DNA of 64,000 nt. Origin: Heterobilharzia americana (lineage: Eukaryota; Platyhelminthes; Trematoda; Strigeidida; Schistosomatidae). The notes below the pieces were generated by a model, which was not told the origin of the DNA, made no database searches, and was given only the letters and a program-made list of their open reading frames with translations. The position numbers and the translations under genes are program-made. Below, piece by piece: positions 10,749-20,300 of this stretch. Each line of letters starts with the position of its first letter. Positions within the stretch are counted from its first letter, which is position 1. Location: NCBI GenBank assembly GCA_944470555.2, contig OX104131.1:12826515-12890514 (forward strand), in the 5' to 3' direction.

Positions 10749-11092
10749 CTGTAGCGTCATACACTTCCCCAAAATCAATAGTCTAGGGTTTGACGACTTT
10801 CGACATTGATGCTGACCTTGATAGTTTAACTGGACTCACTAAGCTGAAGGCACCCGGTCAAGCATCCTCGCCATTTGGCACGCTGTCGTGTTACGTTGCA
10901 CTGCTCGTATTCGACTCTCTAGCCAGTTAGTTGGAACGCATCGGTATTTTGGCATAACCATCCAAATATACTATTCCATCCGACTACGCTATCGTGTTCC
11001 TCCTTGGTCTCGTCTTCGTGGGTATATAACAAGTTCGAATAATTAGTGATTGGTCTTTGCGTCTGTCAAGTTCGCACCAGGACAAATCCTAA
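10749..11092 (+). repeat. Element B' 3' LTR
   Basis: 344 bp, nearly identical to 8096-8439, preceded by the AGGGGGGAAGTG polypurine tract. It is followed after two bases by unit position 501 rather than the B target site. Confidence 0.88.
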
Positions 11093-11094
11093 AA

Positions 11095-11745
11095 CTGCAT
11101 GCCTGGCCGCCTACCTGTCCACATGACTGACTGCACTGACTGTCCAACCGCCTGACTGTTAATCTCTCTGTGCTACTGACATCTCCCTTGCTAGCTCCAT
11201 TGATCGATTGATATGGCTGCTGCATGGACTTGTCTATTCATTGACTGATTGATTGGTTGAGATGATATCCATCCGGTTGTTTCGATGGATAGATGGCTGT
11301 TCATTGAGAATTAGTCAACTTCGTATGCTTGATAGTTGATTTGTTGAATGGTTGGTGGGTGGTGGTGGTTTCTTTGTCTTACTGGTTGATTGATGGATGG
11401 ATTGACTGTGGATTCTGTAGGTTTCTGGGATGAGTGATGGGAATGTATTGAGTGAATAGTGGGTGCAGGCAGGACAGAATGAATGACTTTTCGATTGAGC
11501 GGTTTGCTGTTCATTTTGGACTGTTCAGTGTTTGAGTTGATGTGTGTGTGTGTGTGTGTGTGTGTGTATGACTGGTTATATTGTTGCTGGTTTCTGGTGT
11601 ACTATGTGGAGTCTGCAAGCGTTTCGTCGTTTCGTTGTTGCGTCGTAAGTCTTCACCTTGTTGTGCATGGCGGGTGGATTCAGTCTCGATGTGGATGGGT
11701 GGCTTCTGTTCAGTCAGACGAGATGAAGTTCCCGGTGATGTGGTT
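11095..11745 (+). repeat. tRNA-Lys unit, forward segment (about 501 to 1150)
   Basis: Collinear with 501-1150 and 18189-18838. It includes a TG-rich tract (11541-11568) and ends in GGTT (11742-11745), the target site of element B. Non-coding. Confidence 0.88.
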
Positions 11746-12087
11746 TTAGGATTTGTCCTGGTGCGAACTTGACAGACGCAAAGACCAATCACTAATTATT
11801 CGAACTTGTTATATACCCACGAATACGAGACCAAGGAAGAACACGATAGCGTAGTCGGATGGAATAGTATATTTGGATGGTTATGCCAAAATACCGATGC
11901 GTTCCAACTAACTGGCTAGAGAGTCGAATACGAGCAATGCAACGTAACACGACAGCGTGCCAAATGGCGAGGATGCTTGACCGGGTGCCTTCAGCTTAGC
12001 GAGTCCAGTTAAACTATCAAGGTCAGCATCAATGTCGAAGTCGTCAAACCCTAGGCTATTGATTTTGGGGAAGTGTATGACGCTACA
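11746..12087 (-). repeat. Element B 3' LTR
   Basis: About 342 bp. It matches 16652-16995 except at the outer edge, where the element-strand start is TGTAGCGTCAT instead of TGTCGCTTCAC. Confidence 0.87.
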
Positions 12088-12556
12088 GATCACTTCCCCC
12101 CTAGTGGGTTCGTGAGGACCCTAAGACGATACCAGCCGGAAGTAAAAACCCAGTGGTTTCTCCACTGGTAAAACTCTCCGATGGGCTCACTGCGTGAGGT
12201 GGCCCCTGGTTGTCTGAACCTTATTCTAGGGTGTCGTGGCGATTAAATAAATAAAATACAATAAATGAAATTGTACGTCGGTCGCGGTCATCTGTTCCTT
12301 TCGACGTTCCGTCCAGTGCTCGTTGCACCTGGAATATAAATAAAAGTCTTTAATACCACGAAAACGTTGCGTAAAAATGGGAATTATTTATATATAAACG
12401 TGTCGAAAAAAAAAATTTACGCTTATCTTCGCCGTTTTTTTTAGTTTTTATTACATGGTAAATAAAAATTGATATAAAAAGGCAAAGTGTACGAGGGTTT
12501 GTGTGCCGGTAAATAAGAAAAATAGTGCCTCGAAAAAAAATGGTTGGCACACACAG
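12088..12556 (-). other. Element B 3' untranslated region with polypurine tract
   Basis: On the element strand it contains AT-rich sequence, a stem-like stretch (CCAGTGG ... CCACTGG, about 12150-12170) and then CACTAGGGGGGAAGTG next to the LTR. No reading frame is supported. Confidence 0.65.
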
Positions 12557-15500
12557 CTAAGTTGAATATGACTTCAGGTACTCTGGGAACCTGACGGTTC
12601 GACCTGATCGTGTTTTTTGTTGCGCCGCTGGTTGTTGCAGCTGTGCATTACCAGGCACATCGTCGAGAATTTCGATAATTGAGTCATCCGTCGGTCGGAT
12701 GTAGCGAGCTGAAACGTCACTTACAATGGGGTTGCCTTCGAAATAAGCTGGTTTCAAACGGTCGATACTGACAGTATCTTCGTCCGTCTCGCTCAATTAC
12801 ATAGAATTTCTCATGTCGCTTAATCACTTTGAACGGCCCGTCGTAGGGTGGTTCAAGTGGTCGACGAACAGCGTCGTGGCGAACAAACACGTGTGATGTC
12901 TTCTGTAAACTGGGGTGGACGAAAACATCAGTCGTTTGCGGTCTAATCGGAGAAGGCCTAACTGAACGCATTGCGTTTGTAAGCCTAGTCACGTAAGATG
13001 CCCTGTCGGAAACATGTTTGAAAGTTGAAGGGGAAACAAACTCACCTGGTAGGCGAAGAGTGGTCCCATAGACGAGTTCTGCAGGAGTGCATCCAGCATC
13101 AACTTTCAACGCGTTACGAATACCTAGTAGGACTAGAGGCAGAGCCTCGGTCCACTGAGGTATGTTTGTAGCTGAAAGGGAAGCTTTCAGCTGTCGATGG
13201 AAACGCTCTACCATGCCATTTGCTTGTGGATGGTAGGCTGTCGTTCGGAACCGAGTGCAACCTAAAAGTGCCGTTAGAGCGTGAAATAGTCCGCACTCAA
13301 ATTGGCGCCCACGGTCGGTTGTGACGTAGGATGGACATCCGAAGTTCGCGATCCATCTTTCGACGAAAACACGAGCAACTGTTTCGGCAGTAATATCTTT
13401 AATGGGTACTGCTTCCGGCCATCGTGTGAAACGATCAACACAGGTGAAAAGGTAGGTACATCCATTAGATTCTGGTAGGGGTCCTACAATATCTATATGG
13501 ACGTGGTCGAAACGCATGTCTGGGGCTAGAAATGAGCCTAAAGGGCTTTTCGTGTGTCGCGTGACTTTACACTTTTGACAAGCTAAGCACGACTGGGCCC
13601 ACTCCTTAACGTCTTTGTTCATCCCAGGCCAGCAGAAACGTTGTGCGATAAGCCTAATGGTGGCTCGTACACCTGGATGAGAGAGTTTGTGCAACGTATT
13701 GAAGACGTTGCGTCGACAACTCTTCGGAACTATTGGGCGTGGTTGACTAGCAGAGACATCGCACAAAATTGCATCCTTGTCTGATCCAACAGGACAAAGT
13801 CGCAGTTTGAGAGTTGTGGACGACAACTCATGATGCAGCTCAAGGTCTTCCTTTTGACGCCGAGCTAGTTCAACGAGATCAATACCCTCGATATAGTTTA
13901 TCGAAGCTATTCGAGATAGTGCGTCGGCTGCGGAGTTGTTTGCTCCAGAAATGTGGCGGATGTCTGACGTGAACTGGGAAATGTAATCCAGCTGTCGCGA
14001 CTCACGAGGGGAGTATTTGTCAGACGCCGAGCTGAGGGAAAACGTTAACGGTTTGTGGTCTGTGAAAATAATGAAATCACGACCTTCCACAGAATGTCGA
14101 AAATGGCGTACAGAACAGTACATGGCTAGGAGTTCCCTACCAAATGTACTGTATCTTGTTTCCGCGTCTTGCAGCCGCCTCGAGAAAAAGGCTAACGGTT
14201 GCCACTGGTTGTCAGTCAACTGTTGCAAAACTGCTCCAATTGCTGAATCAGATGCATCAACAGCAATACTCAGAGGAGCATTGGGGTCATGATGCATAAG
14301 CATGGTTGCGTTCGAAATGGCTTCCTTGACTTTGGAGAAAGCAAGTCTAGCCGCGTTGTCCAGAGACACGAACTTCGCAGTTCCTCGAAGTAGATCTGTG
14401 AGTGGTCTCATGACAGAGGCACAGTTAGGGATAAACCTTCGGTAATAACTTACCAGGCCATTGAAAGTGCGGAGATGTTTCACAGTGGTCGGCTCTGGAT
14501 AGTTTGTGATAGCCGCCACTTTATCTCTCAATGGGCGTATACCTTTGTTGTCAATGGTATGCCCAAGGAAGCTGAGTGATTCAACTCCTATTTCACACTT
14601 CTGTAAGTTAACTGTGATGCCATGTTTTTTGAGTCTTTCGAATGCGAGGTCCAAATGTTTAAGGTGTGTTTCCTTATCTGGACTCGCAATTAGACAGTCA
14701 TCGATGTAGACATGAACAAAATTCAGACCACGGAAGACGTCGTCCATAAAGCGTTGGAATGTTTGTGCTGCATTCCGAAGACCAAAAGGCATGCGCAGGA
14801 ATTCAAACAGGCCAAAAGGAGTAATAATGGCTGTTTTCGCGATATCTTCTGCTGCCATAGGTATCTGGTTGTACGCTTTGACCAAGTCGATTTTCGAGAA
14901 AATGTTCATGCCGCATAAGGTTGCGGTCAAGTCGTAAACGTGGGGTATAGGGTAGCAGTCCGGAGTTGTTTTGGCGTTAAGCCTTCGGTAATCACCGGTC
15001 GGACGCCAGTCGTTGCTATCCTTTTTGGGCACCATGTGCAATGGCGATGCCCAAGGACTGTTTGACGGTCTGATAATGCCCAGTTCGAGCATATGGTCGA
15101 ATTCATTTTTCGCCGTTTGCAGCTTATCGGGGGCTAAACGGCGAGCTTTGGATGCCACAGGTGGACCTGTGGTTGTGACGTGATGCATAACATTGCTGGT
15201 TATGCACGGAAGAGTGTGTTTCGGTTGTTGTAACTCTGGATATTTCTCCAGAACTGCCTGGTAGGACGCGTCGCCTGATTGTTTAGTCCTAACGATGGCT
15301 AAACTCGGACCTACATAGGTGGTGCCGCCAATAGATAACTTTGTGTTGTTATCTATCAGTCGTCGACGGCGAGCATCTACGAGTAGATCGTAATGGTTCA
15401 GCAAATCTATGCCAATGATGGGCATAGAGACGTCTGCCAGGAGGAAAATCCAGTGAATAGGTTTGCGTAAACCTAAGTTGAGGTAGGCATACCGTCTCCC

Positions 15501-15707
15501 GAATGTCGCGATTGCCTTGCCGTTGGCTGCTTGAAGATTGAAGGATGGGTCGAGATGACGCTCCTTTGTCGTTGCTGGAAGAACGCTAACTTCTGCGCCG
15601 GTGTCGACGAGGTAGCGGACTTTCGTTTTAATGTCGGTGACGTAGAGCAAACGGCTTTTTCCGCCGGCTACGGTTGCCGTGAGCACGTGCCGGCGTGACC
15701 GTTTCCC
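12557..15707 (-). CDS. pol: Element B Pol polyprotein
   Basis: The longest uninterrupted frame in the window (about 990 codons), opening in the -1 frame at the slippery site (15701-15707). Protease has [15 protein letters not shown] has [29 protein letters not shown] and YIDD. RNase H has [14 protein letters not shown] and TDHKPLTF. Integrase has the HHCC finger (HKLSHPGVR... CLACQKC) and the D, D, E residues in [18 protein letters not shown] and NGMVERFH. No chromodomain is visible. A one-base shift at about 12775-12795 separates the main frame from the true C-terminal tail ([14 protein letters not shown] to [10 protein letters not shown], ending 12557), which may abolish only the last 70 or so residues. 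Protease matures Gag-Pol, RT/RNase H make cDNA, integrase inserts it. Confidence 0.92.
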
Positions 15708-16506
15708 GAGTTTGTGTCCTTCTTAAAACGGCATGGTTTACGACATTTTCTGGCTTCATCCCCGTAAGTGTTATGAAACCAGCACCATTCAGGGTTTTCC
15801 ACCCTGTTGGGTTTCGTTTTAGGGCTACCACGCGACTTGCTGCGATGCGCCAAGGTGCGTTTCTGTGAAGTGCTACGTGATCTAGGACTTCGAGATCGTA
15901 GCAACCGTTTCACAGAGTTGCACAACTTGGTCACCTCCGAATCCTGGCGCTCTGTTTTGTCGCAGATAGAATATACGTTGGAGACGGGTCTGCTGGATAT
16001 CTCCAGTATTTTATCTGCTGAAGCTGCCAGGTCGTCGAGTGGGACTGACTGGAGTGTCACCAACACGGTTTGCACCGGTTGTGGTAGTTTCGAGAGAAAT
16101 AGTTCTCGGAAGAAACCATCGTCAAATGTTCGTGCACCGATTACTTCTCGCATGCGTGCGAGGACTTCAGTAGCTGAGTGGCTGCCTAGCTCGATGTTAC
16201 GAAGCAATTCGTCTAGACGTTGGCGATCTGTGAGATCGCTTTTCTTCAAGAGTGCGGCCTTTAGAAGTGCATAAGGGTCACTTACTTCAGGATTAAACAT
16301 GTTTGCTGTAACATACCTGTTTAATTCTCGCGGTAGTGAACGTATGACAGCAAGAAATCGAGATGAGGATCTGAGACACCCTGTTCTCGAAAATCGGCCT
16401 CGGCATACAGAAACCATGTTTCTGCATTGTCTGGCCAATATGGCACGAGTTGGATCGTGTTCGAGGTCGGCTTAATACGAATAAGCTTGGGAGTGTGGTC
16501 GGACAT
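15668..16506 (-). pseudogene. gag: Element B gag, one frameshift
   Basis: It starts at ATG 16506 (MSDHTPKLIRIK) and ends at the stop at 15668-15670. It has the same layout as the Gag at 8583-9422: capsid-like region, Arg/Ser-rich region, C-X2-H-X9-C-X3-C knuckle (CWFHNTYGDEARKC). One A is missing at about 16364 relative to the plus-strand copy (CCTCATCTCG against CCTCAATCTCG), which shifts the frame after about 47 codons. The rest is intact, so a single event inactivated it. Confidence 0.87.
15701..15707 (-). promoter_or_regulatory. Candidate -1 frameshift site (element B)
   Basis: GGGAAAC on the minus strand, read G GGA AAC in the gag frame; the pol frame is -1 from it and open. Same context as 9383-9389. 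Confidence 0.74.
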
Positions 16507-16635
16507 GAGAAAGTGTAGTAAATGGATATATAAATGTTATCGAAATGAAAACAATAAACAAATATAAAATGGAACAGGCTCACCAATTCAATACTTGTTA
16601 TTGGTCGGGATATGTGATCACTCGGATATTGATCA

Positions 16636-16649
16636 CGTCGGGCTCACCA
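16636..16649 (-). other. Element B primer-binding site
   Basis: TGGTGAGCCCGACG, starting two bases inside the 5' LTR on the element strand. It shares the first 12 bases with the element A site. Confidence 0.7.
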
Positions 16650-16651
16650 AT

Positions 16652-16995
16652 TTAGGATTTGTCCTGGTGCGAACTTGACAGACGCAAAGACCAATCACTA
16701 ATTATTCGAACTTGTTATATACCCACGAATACGAGACCAAGGAAGAACACGATAGCGTAGTCGGATGGAATAGTATATTTGGATGGTTATGCCAAAATAC
16801 CGATGCGTTCCAACTAACTGGCTAGAGAGTCGAATACGAGCAATGCAACGTAACACGACAGCGTGCCAAATGGCGAGGATGCTTGACCGGGTGCCTTCAG
16901 CTTAGCGAGTCCAGTTAAACTATCAAGGTCAGCATCAATGTCGAAAGTCGTCAAACCCTAGGCTATTGATTTTGGGGAAGTGTGTGAAGCGACAA
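16652..16995 (-). repeat. Element B 5' LTR
   Basis: 344 bp, flanked on the outside by GGTT. Its outer edge (TTGTCGCTTCAC on the element strand) is identical to that of the 5' LTR at 8096. Confidence 0.9.
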
Positions 16996-19046
16996 GGTTG
17001 GGTGAGTGTTTGTGCATGCTGGCATCCATTTGAATGTGTGGAGATGAAGGGTGTAGGTGGAATGGATTCTGTTCGGCTTGAGGCTTTGGTATGCAGTGTC
17101 TGTGAGAGATTGGCGCATGATTTGATGGAGCGGAGTGTGGTGCAGAGGCGTGCGGTGGCTTTGAGTGACGTGTTATTTCATGCACTCGAGAGGGTCGACG
17201 TTAAGTCGACTGCAGCTGAAGAGGACGTGGAGGTGGAGAACGGTGATGAGTATGAGTACGAATATGTGGAGTGGGTATGAGGTGTGAGTGAAGCCTTTGA
17301 GTGTTTGTGTGTGTGTGTGTGCGTGTACGTATGCGTGTTTGTGTTCGTGACAGTGTGGTGGAGGAGATATGTGACTATGTGGCGTTGATGATAGTTGGTG
17401 ATACTGACGTTGGTTGCAGTGGTGTTGGTGTTGTTCGTGTTGTCCGAGTGTGAGATTTTGTTGGTGGGTGATTTGGTGTACGTTGGTGCGGTGCGTATTG
17501 TCTTGGTGTCTTGTGAGTGGTCCTGAGTGCATGCATGCATGCATGAATGCATGCGTGGTTGCTTGCTTGCTTGCTTACCTGCATTTGTGTGTGAGTTGGT
17601 TATGGTGTGTAGAGTGTAGTGTGTAGATTGATCGAGTTCCGCTAGTGCTGTTGGTTGTGTTGTGACGAGAGAGACCTTCCAGTCAGCCCGGTTAGCTCAG
17701 TCGGTAGAGCATCAGACTTTTAATCTGAGGGTCGGGGGTTCGAGCCCCCCATCGGGCGGTGGCTTTTCCACAGATGCAACTCATCGTGCCACCAGTGTGC
17801 ACCGACAGTGTCGCGAGGTTGTCGGACCGGTCTGCGCACCACGCCACGCATGAACTCACCTTCATTCATATAATATCGATGCGAGGCGATTCTCCTCCTT
17901 GTCGGTAGTACACTTCCGTGTCACTGTGTCCGCTGTATCTTCGTGTAACTACACACGTCTACACGTGGGTGTGTGCACCCGCTTCCCTTTGATCACGCTC
18001 ATCAACAGCTACCCGAATACATTTTGCCAACATTTAGCCCCTACACCATCACACACACACACACACACACACACAATATCATTCCTTCTCCATGTTCTCT
18101 CACACAGTCAGCCATTTGGACACATCCGTCAAGTGATTCACTGCATGATGTGTGGAAAAGCAAAGCAACTAACATTCTCACCATCTCACTGAATGACTGC
18201 ATGCCTGCCCGCCTACCTGTCCACATGACTGACTGCACTGACTGTCCAACCGCCTGACTGTTAATCTCTCTGTGCTACTGACATCTCCCTTGCTAGCTCC
18301 ATTGATCGATTGATATGGCTGCTGCATGGACTTGTCTATTCATTGACTGATTGATTGGTTGAGATGATATCCATCCGGTTGTTTCGATGGATAGATGGCT
18401 GTTCATTGAGAATTAGTCAACTTCGTCTGCTTGATAGTTGATTTGTTGAATGGTTGGTGGGTGGTGGTGGTTTCTTTGTCTTACTGGTTGATTGATGGAT
18501 GGATTGACTGTGGATTCTGTAGGTTTCTGGGATGAGTGATGGGAATGTATTGAGTGAATAGTGGGTGCAGGCAGGACAGAATGAATGACTTTTCGATTGA
18601 GCGGTTTGCTGTTCATTTTGGACTGTTCAGTGTTTGAGTTGATGTGTTGTGTGTGTGTGTGTGTATGACTGGTTATATTGTTGCTGGTTTCTGGTGTACT
18701 ATGTGGAGTCTGCAAGCGTTTCGTCGTTTCGTTGTTGCGTCGTAAGTCTTCACCTTGTTGTGCATGGCGGGTGGATTCAGTCTCGATGTGGATGGGTGGC
18801 TTCTGTTCAGTCAGACGAGATGAAGTTACCAGTGATGAGGTTGGGTGTGTGTTTGTGCATGCTGGCATCCATTTGAATGTGTGGAGATGAAGGGTGTAGG
18901 TGGAATGGATTCTGTTCGGCTTGAGGCTTTGGTATGCAGTGTCTGTGAGAGATTGGCGCATGATTTGATGGAGCGGAGTGTGGTGCAGAGGCGTGCGGTG
19001 GCTTTGAGTGACGTGTTATTTCATGAACTCGAGATGGTTGACTTTA
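16996..19046 (+). repeat. tRNA-Lys units, forward, without element A
   Basis: Unit positions 1150-1693, then the CATG microsatellite without insertion (17528-17550), the GCTTGC-repeat segment, tRNA-Lys and unit positions 10 to about 1345. It shows the unit unbroken and gives its length, about 1.85 kb from tRNA to tRNA. Similarity to copy 1 fades across 19038-19046, where element C begins. TG- and CA-rich tracts lie at 17303-17322, 18049-18074 and 18645-18664. Other than the tRNA it is non-coding. Confidence 0.87.
17686..17758 (+). tRNA. tRNA-Lys(UUU)
   Basis: Complete 73-nt cloverleaf. Acceptor GCCCGGT pairs with ATCGGGC (one G-U), D-stem GCTC/GAGC with G18 G19 present, anticodon stem TCAGA/TCTGA with loop CTTTTAA (anticodon UUU), variable loop GGGTC, T-stem GGGGG/CCCCC with loop TTCGAGC, discriminator G. 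No intron, no encoded CCA. TTTT at 17764-17767 is the probable Pol III terminator. Confidence 0.97.
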
Positions 19047-19300
19047 ATTGTGTAGGAAGTGATGTGAGGGTTTTGTGTTGATAGATGTAAGAGTTGATTT
19101 TATATTCTTTGTTTAGTTGTACTGAAAACGACTTTTGCTCGCTCGTTGACTAATGCAACATCCTGATATATACTTTGTGTTAACGCCTTATATCTACGCT
19201 GACTGACGCAGGTGGGTCAGCAGTGTCGGGAATGTTAAATAGGCGATAGTGTATCTGGACAGGTATATAAAATTTGGAGTCATATTTCAGATCTCGACAA
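19047..19300 (+). repeat. Element C probable 5' LTR
   Basis: AT-rich sequence between the last unit similarity and the primer-binding-like site at 19303-19318 (TGGTGACCCCGACTTG). It contains TATATAA at 19265-19270. No partner LTR exists in the window to confirm it. Confidence 0.5.
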
Positions 19301-19490
19301 ACTGGTGACCCCGACTTGATTAAACTCTCAAAATTGAATACTGCAACCAGTCTTTATAGATTGTATACAATACGGATATACATATGTACTGAGAATTTCT
19401 CTGGCTACTTTGTGGTAGGCATTGACATACTTGTTCATCGTATTTTTATTGCTCTTGTTCTTAAATATTTTTTTTGCTGTACCAGTAGTG

Positions 19491-20300
19491 ATGTCCTCAA
19501 ACTGTCACAATCAAGACTTTTCGAATTTAGGGTCCGTGGGTGCCATTAATCTTCCTATGCCTTGTTTTAAGTTTAATGATCCGCAATTGTGGTTTGTCCG
19601 TCTAGAACATTTCTTCATGGCCAATCATATAACTTCACAAAACACTAAGTTCGGATATACAAGCTCTGTTTTGCCGGAAGAAGTGGCTGAACAAGTAAGG
19701 GAGACACTATTAAAGCCCCACCCAGACACACCTTATGATGTTTTGAAGCAGGAGGTGCTGAAACCTACTTCGTTATCTGACCAGAAGGCTGTCGAACAAC
19801 TACTAAGTAGCATATGCCTCGGTGACAGAACACCTTCACAACTTAAGCGACATATGCAAAGTCTGCTGATAGATAGGAAAGTAGACAACCATTTATTCTA
19901 CCAGCTCTGGCTGCGGAGACTTCCTTCATGCATTCAGCAGATATTACCTGTCGGAGATGCGGACATTGACAGGATGGCTGACATCGCTGACCATATGTAC
20001 GAAAGGATGCTTAAACCGGTTGAAAGTATTGCTGAGCCAAAGCAAAACGACCGAGTGGCCGCTTTAGAGAGGAAGATAGACATACTTACAGGACAACTGA
20101 CGGCTTTGCAGTTAAGCCGACGGTCACTGAAGTTCTGCAGAAGCAGATCCCGTAGTCGTGATGGGACCACGAGTAGAATTGCGTCTAAAAGTAGCACGTG
20201 CTGGCACCACAAGAAGTTTGGCGGTAAAGCACGTCGTTGTTTGTTACCATGCGATTTGAAAACCTTTTCGTCGGGAAACGGAAAGGCCGGCGATCAGTGA
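19491..20300 (+). CDS. gag: Element C Gag
   Basis: 269 residues from ATG 19491 (MSSNCHNQDF), uninterrupted. An in-frame upstream ATG at 19422 precedes a hydrophobic run and is less likely as start. Capsid-like region (LWFVRLEHFFMANHI, QLKRHMQSLLIDRKVDNHL, LWLRRLPSCIQQILP), a basic Arg/Ser stretch, then CWHHKKFGGKARRCLLPC, the C-X2-H-X9-C-X3-C knuckle. It ends GDQ-TGA, overlapping an ATG (TGATG) of the pol frame, so reinitiation is a formal alternative to frameshifting here. Confidence 0.88.
   Translation: MSSNCHNQDFSNLGSVGAINLPMPCFKFNDPQLWFVRLEHFFMANHITSQNTKFGYTSSVLPEEVAEQVRETLLKPHPDTPYDVLKQEVLKPTSLSDQKAVEQLLSSICLGDRTPSQLKRHMQSLLIDRKVDNHLFYQLWLRRLPSCIQQILPVGDADIDRMADIADHMYERMLKPVESIAEPKQNDRVAALERKIDILTGQLTALQLSRRSLKFCRSRSRSRDGTTSRIASKSSTCWHHKKFGGKARRCLLPCDLKTFSSGNGKAGDQ
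20273..20279 (+). promoter_or_regulatory. Candidate -1 frameshift site (element C)
   Basis: TCG GGA AAC in the gag frame, i.e. G GGA AAC. The -1 frame reads K R K G R R S V M T A V A G into protease without a stop. Confidence 0.72.

Larger units (their letters stand above)
8096..11092 (+). mobile_element. Element B', internally deleted B-family LTR retrotransposon
   Basis: It has a 344-bp 5' LTR (8096-8439), primer-binding-like site, gag, the protease part of pol, a deletion with about 65-70 bp of unrelated filler (about 9992-10060), the pol C-terminal tail, a 3' untranslated region with polypurine tract (about 10732-10745) and a 344-bp 3' LTR (10749-11092). RT, RNase H and integrase are missing; the element is 3.0 kb against 5.25 kb for the copy at 11746. 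The left flank AACC equals the target site of that copy. The right flank is not the expected mate but unit position 501, which marks the second inversion junction. Confidence 0.9.
11746..16995 (-). mobile_element. Element B: near-complete CsRn1-type LTR retrotransposon
   Basis: 5.25 kb, minus strand, flanked by GGTT direct repeats (11742-11745 and 16996-16999). The matching empty site is visible in unit copy 1 near 1150 and at about 18838. Order on its own strand: 5' LTR (16652-16995), primer-binding-like site (16636-16649), gag, -1 overlapping pol with protease, RT, RNase H and integrase, polypurine tract, 3' LTR (11746-12087). The only visible faults are one frameshift in gag and one near the end of pol. 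Confidence 0.93.

Noticed and set aside
17686..17758. Local tRNA-Lys as the replication primer of elements A-C
   Set aside because: The primer sites (TGGTGAGCCCGA, TGGTGACCCCGA) need a tRNA ending in TCGGG[C/G]TCACCA; this tRNA-Lys ends in ATCGGGCG-CCA.
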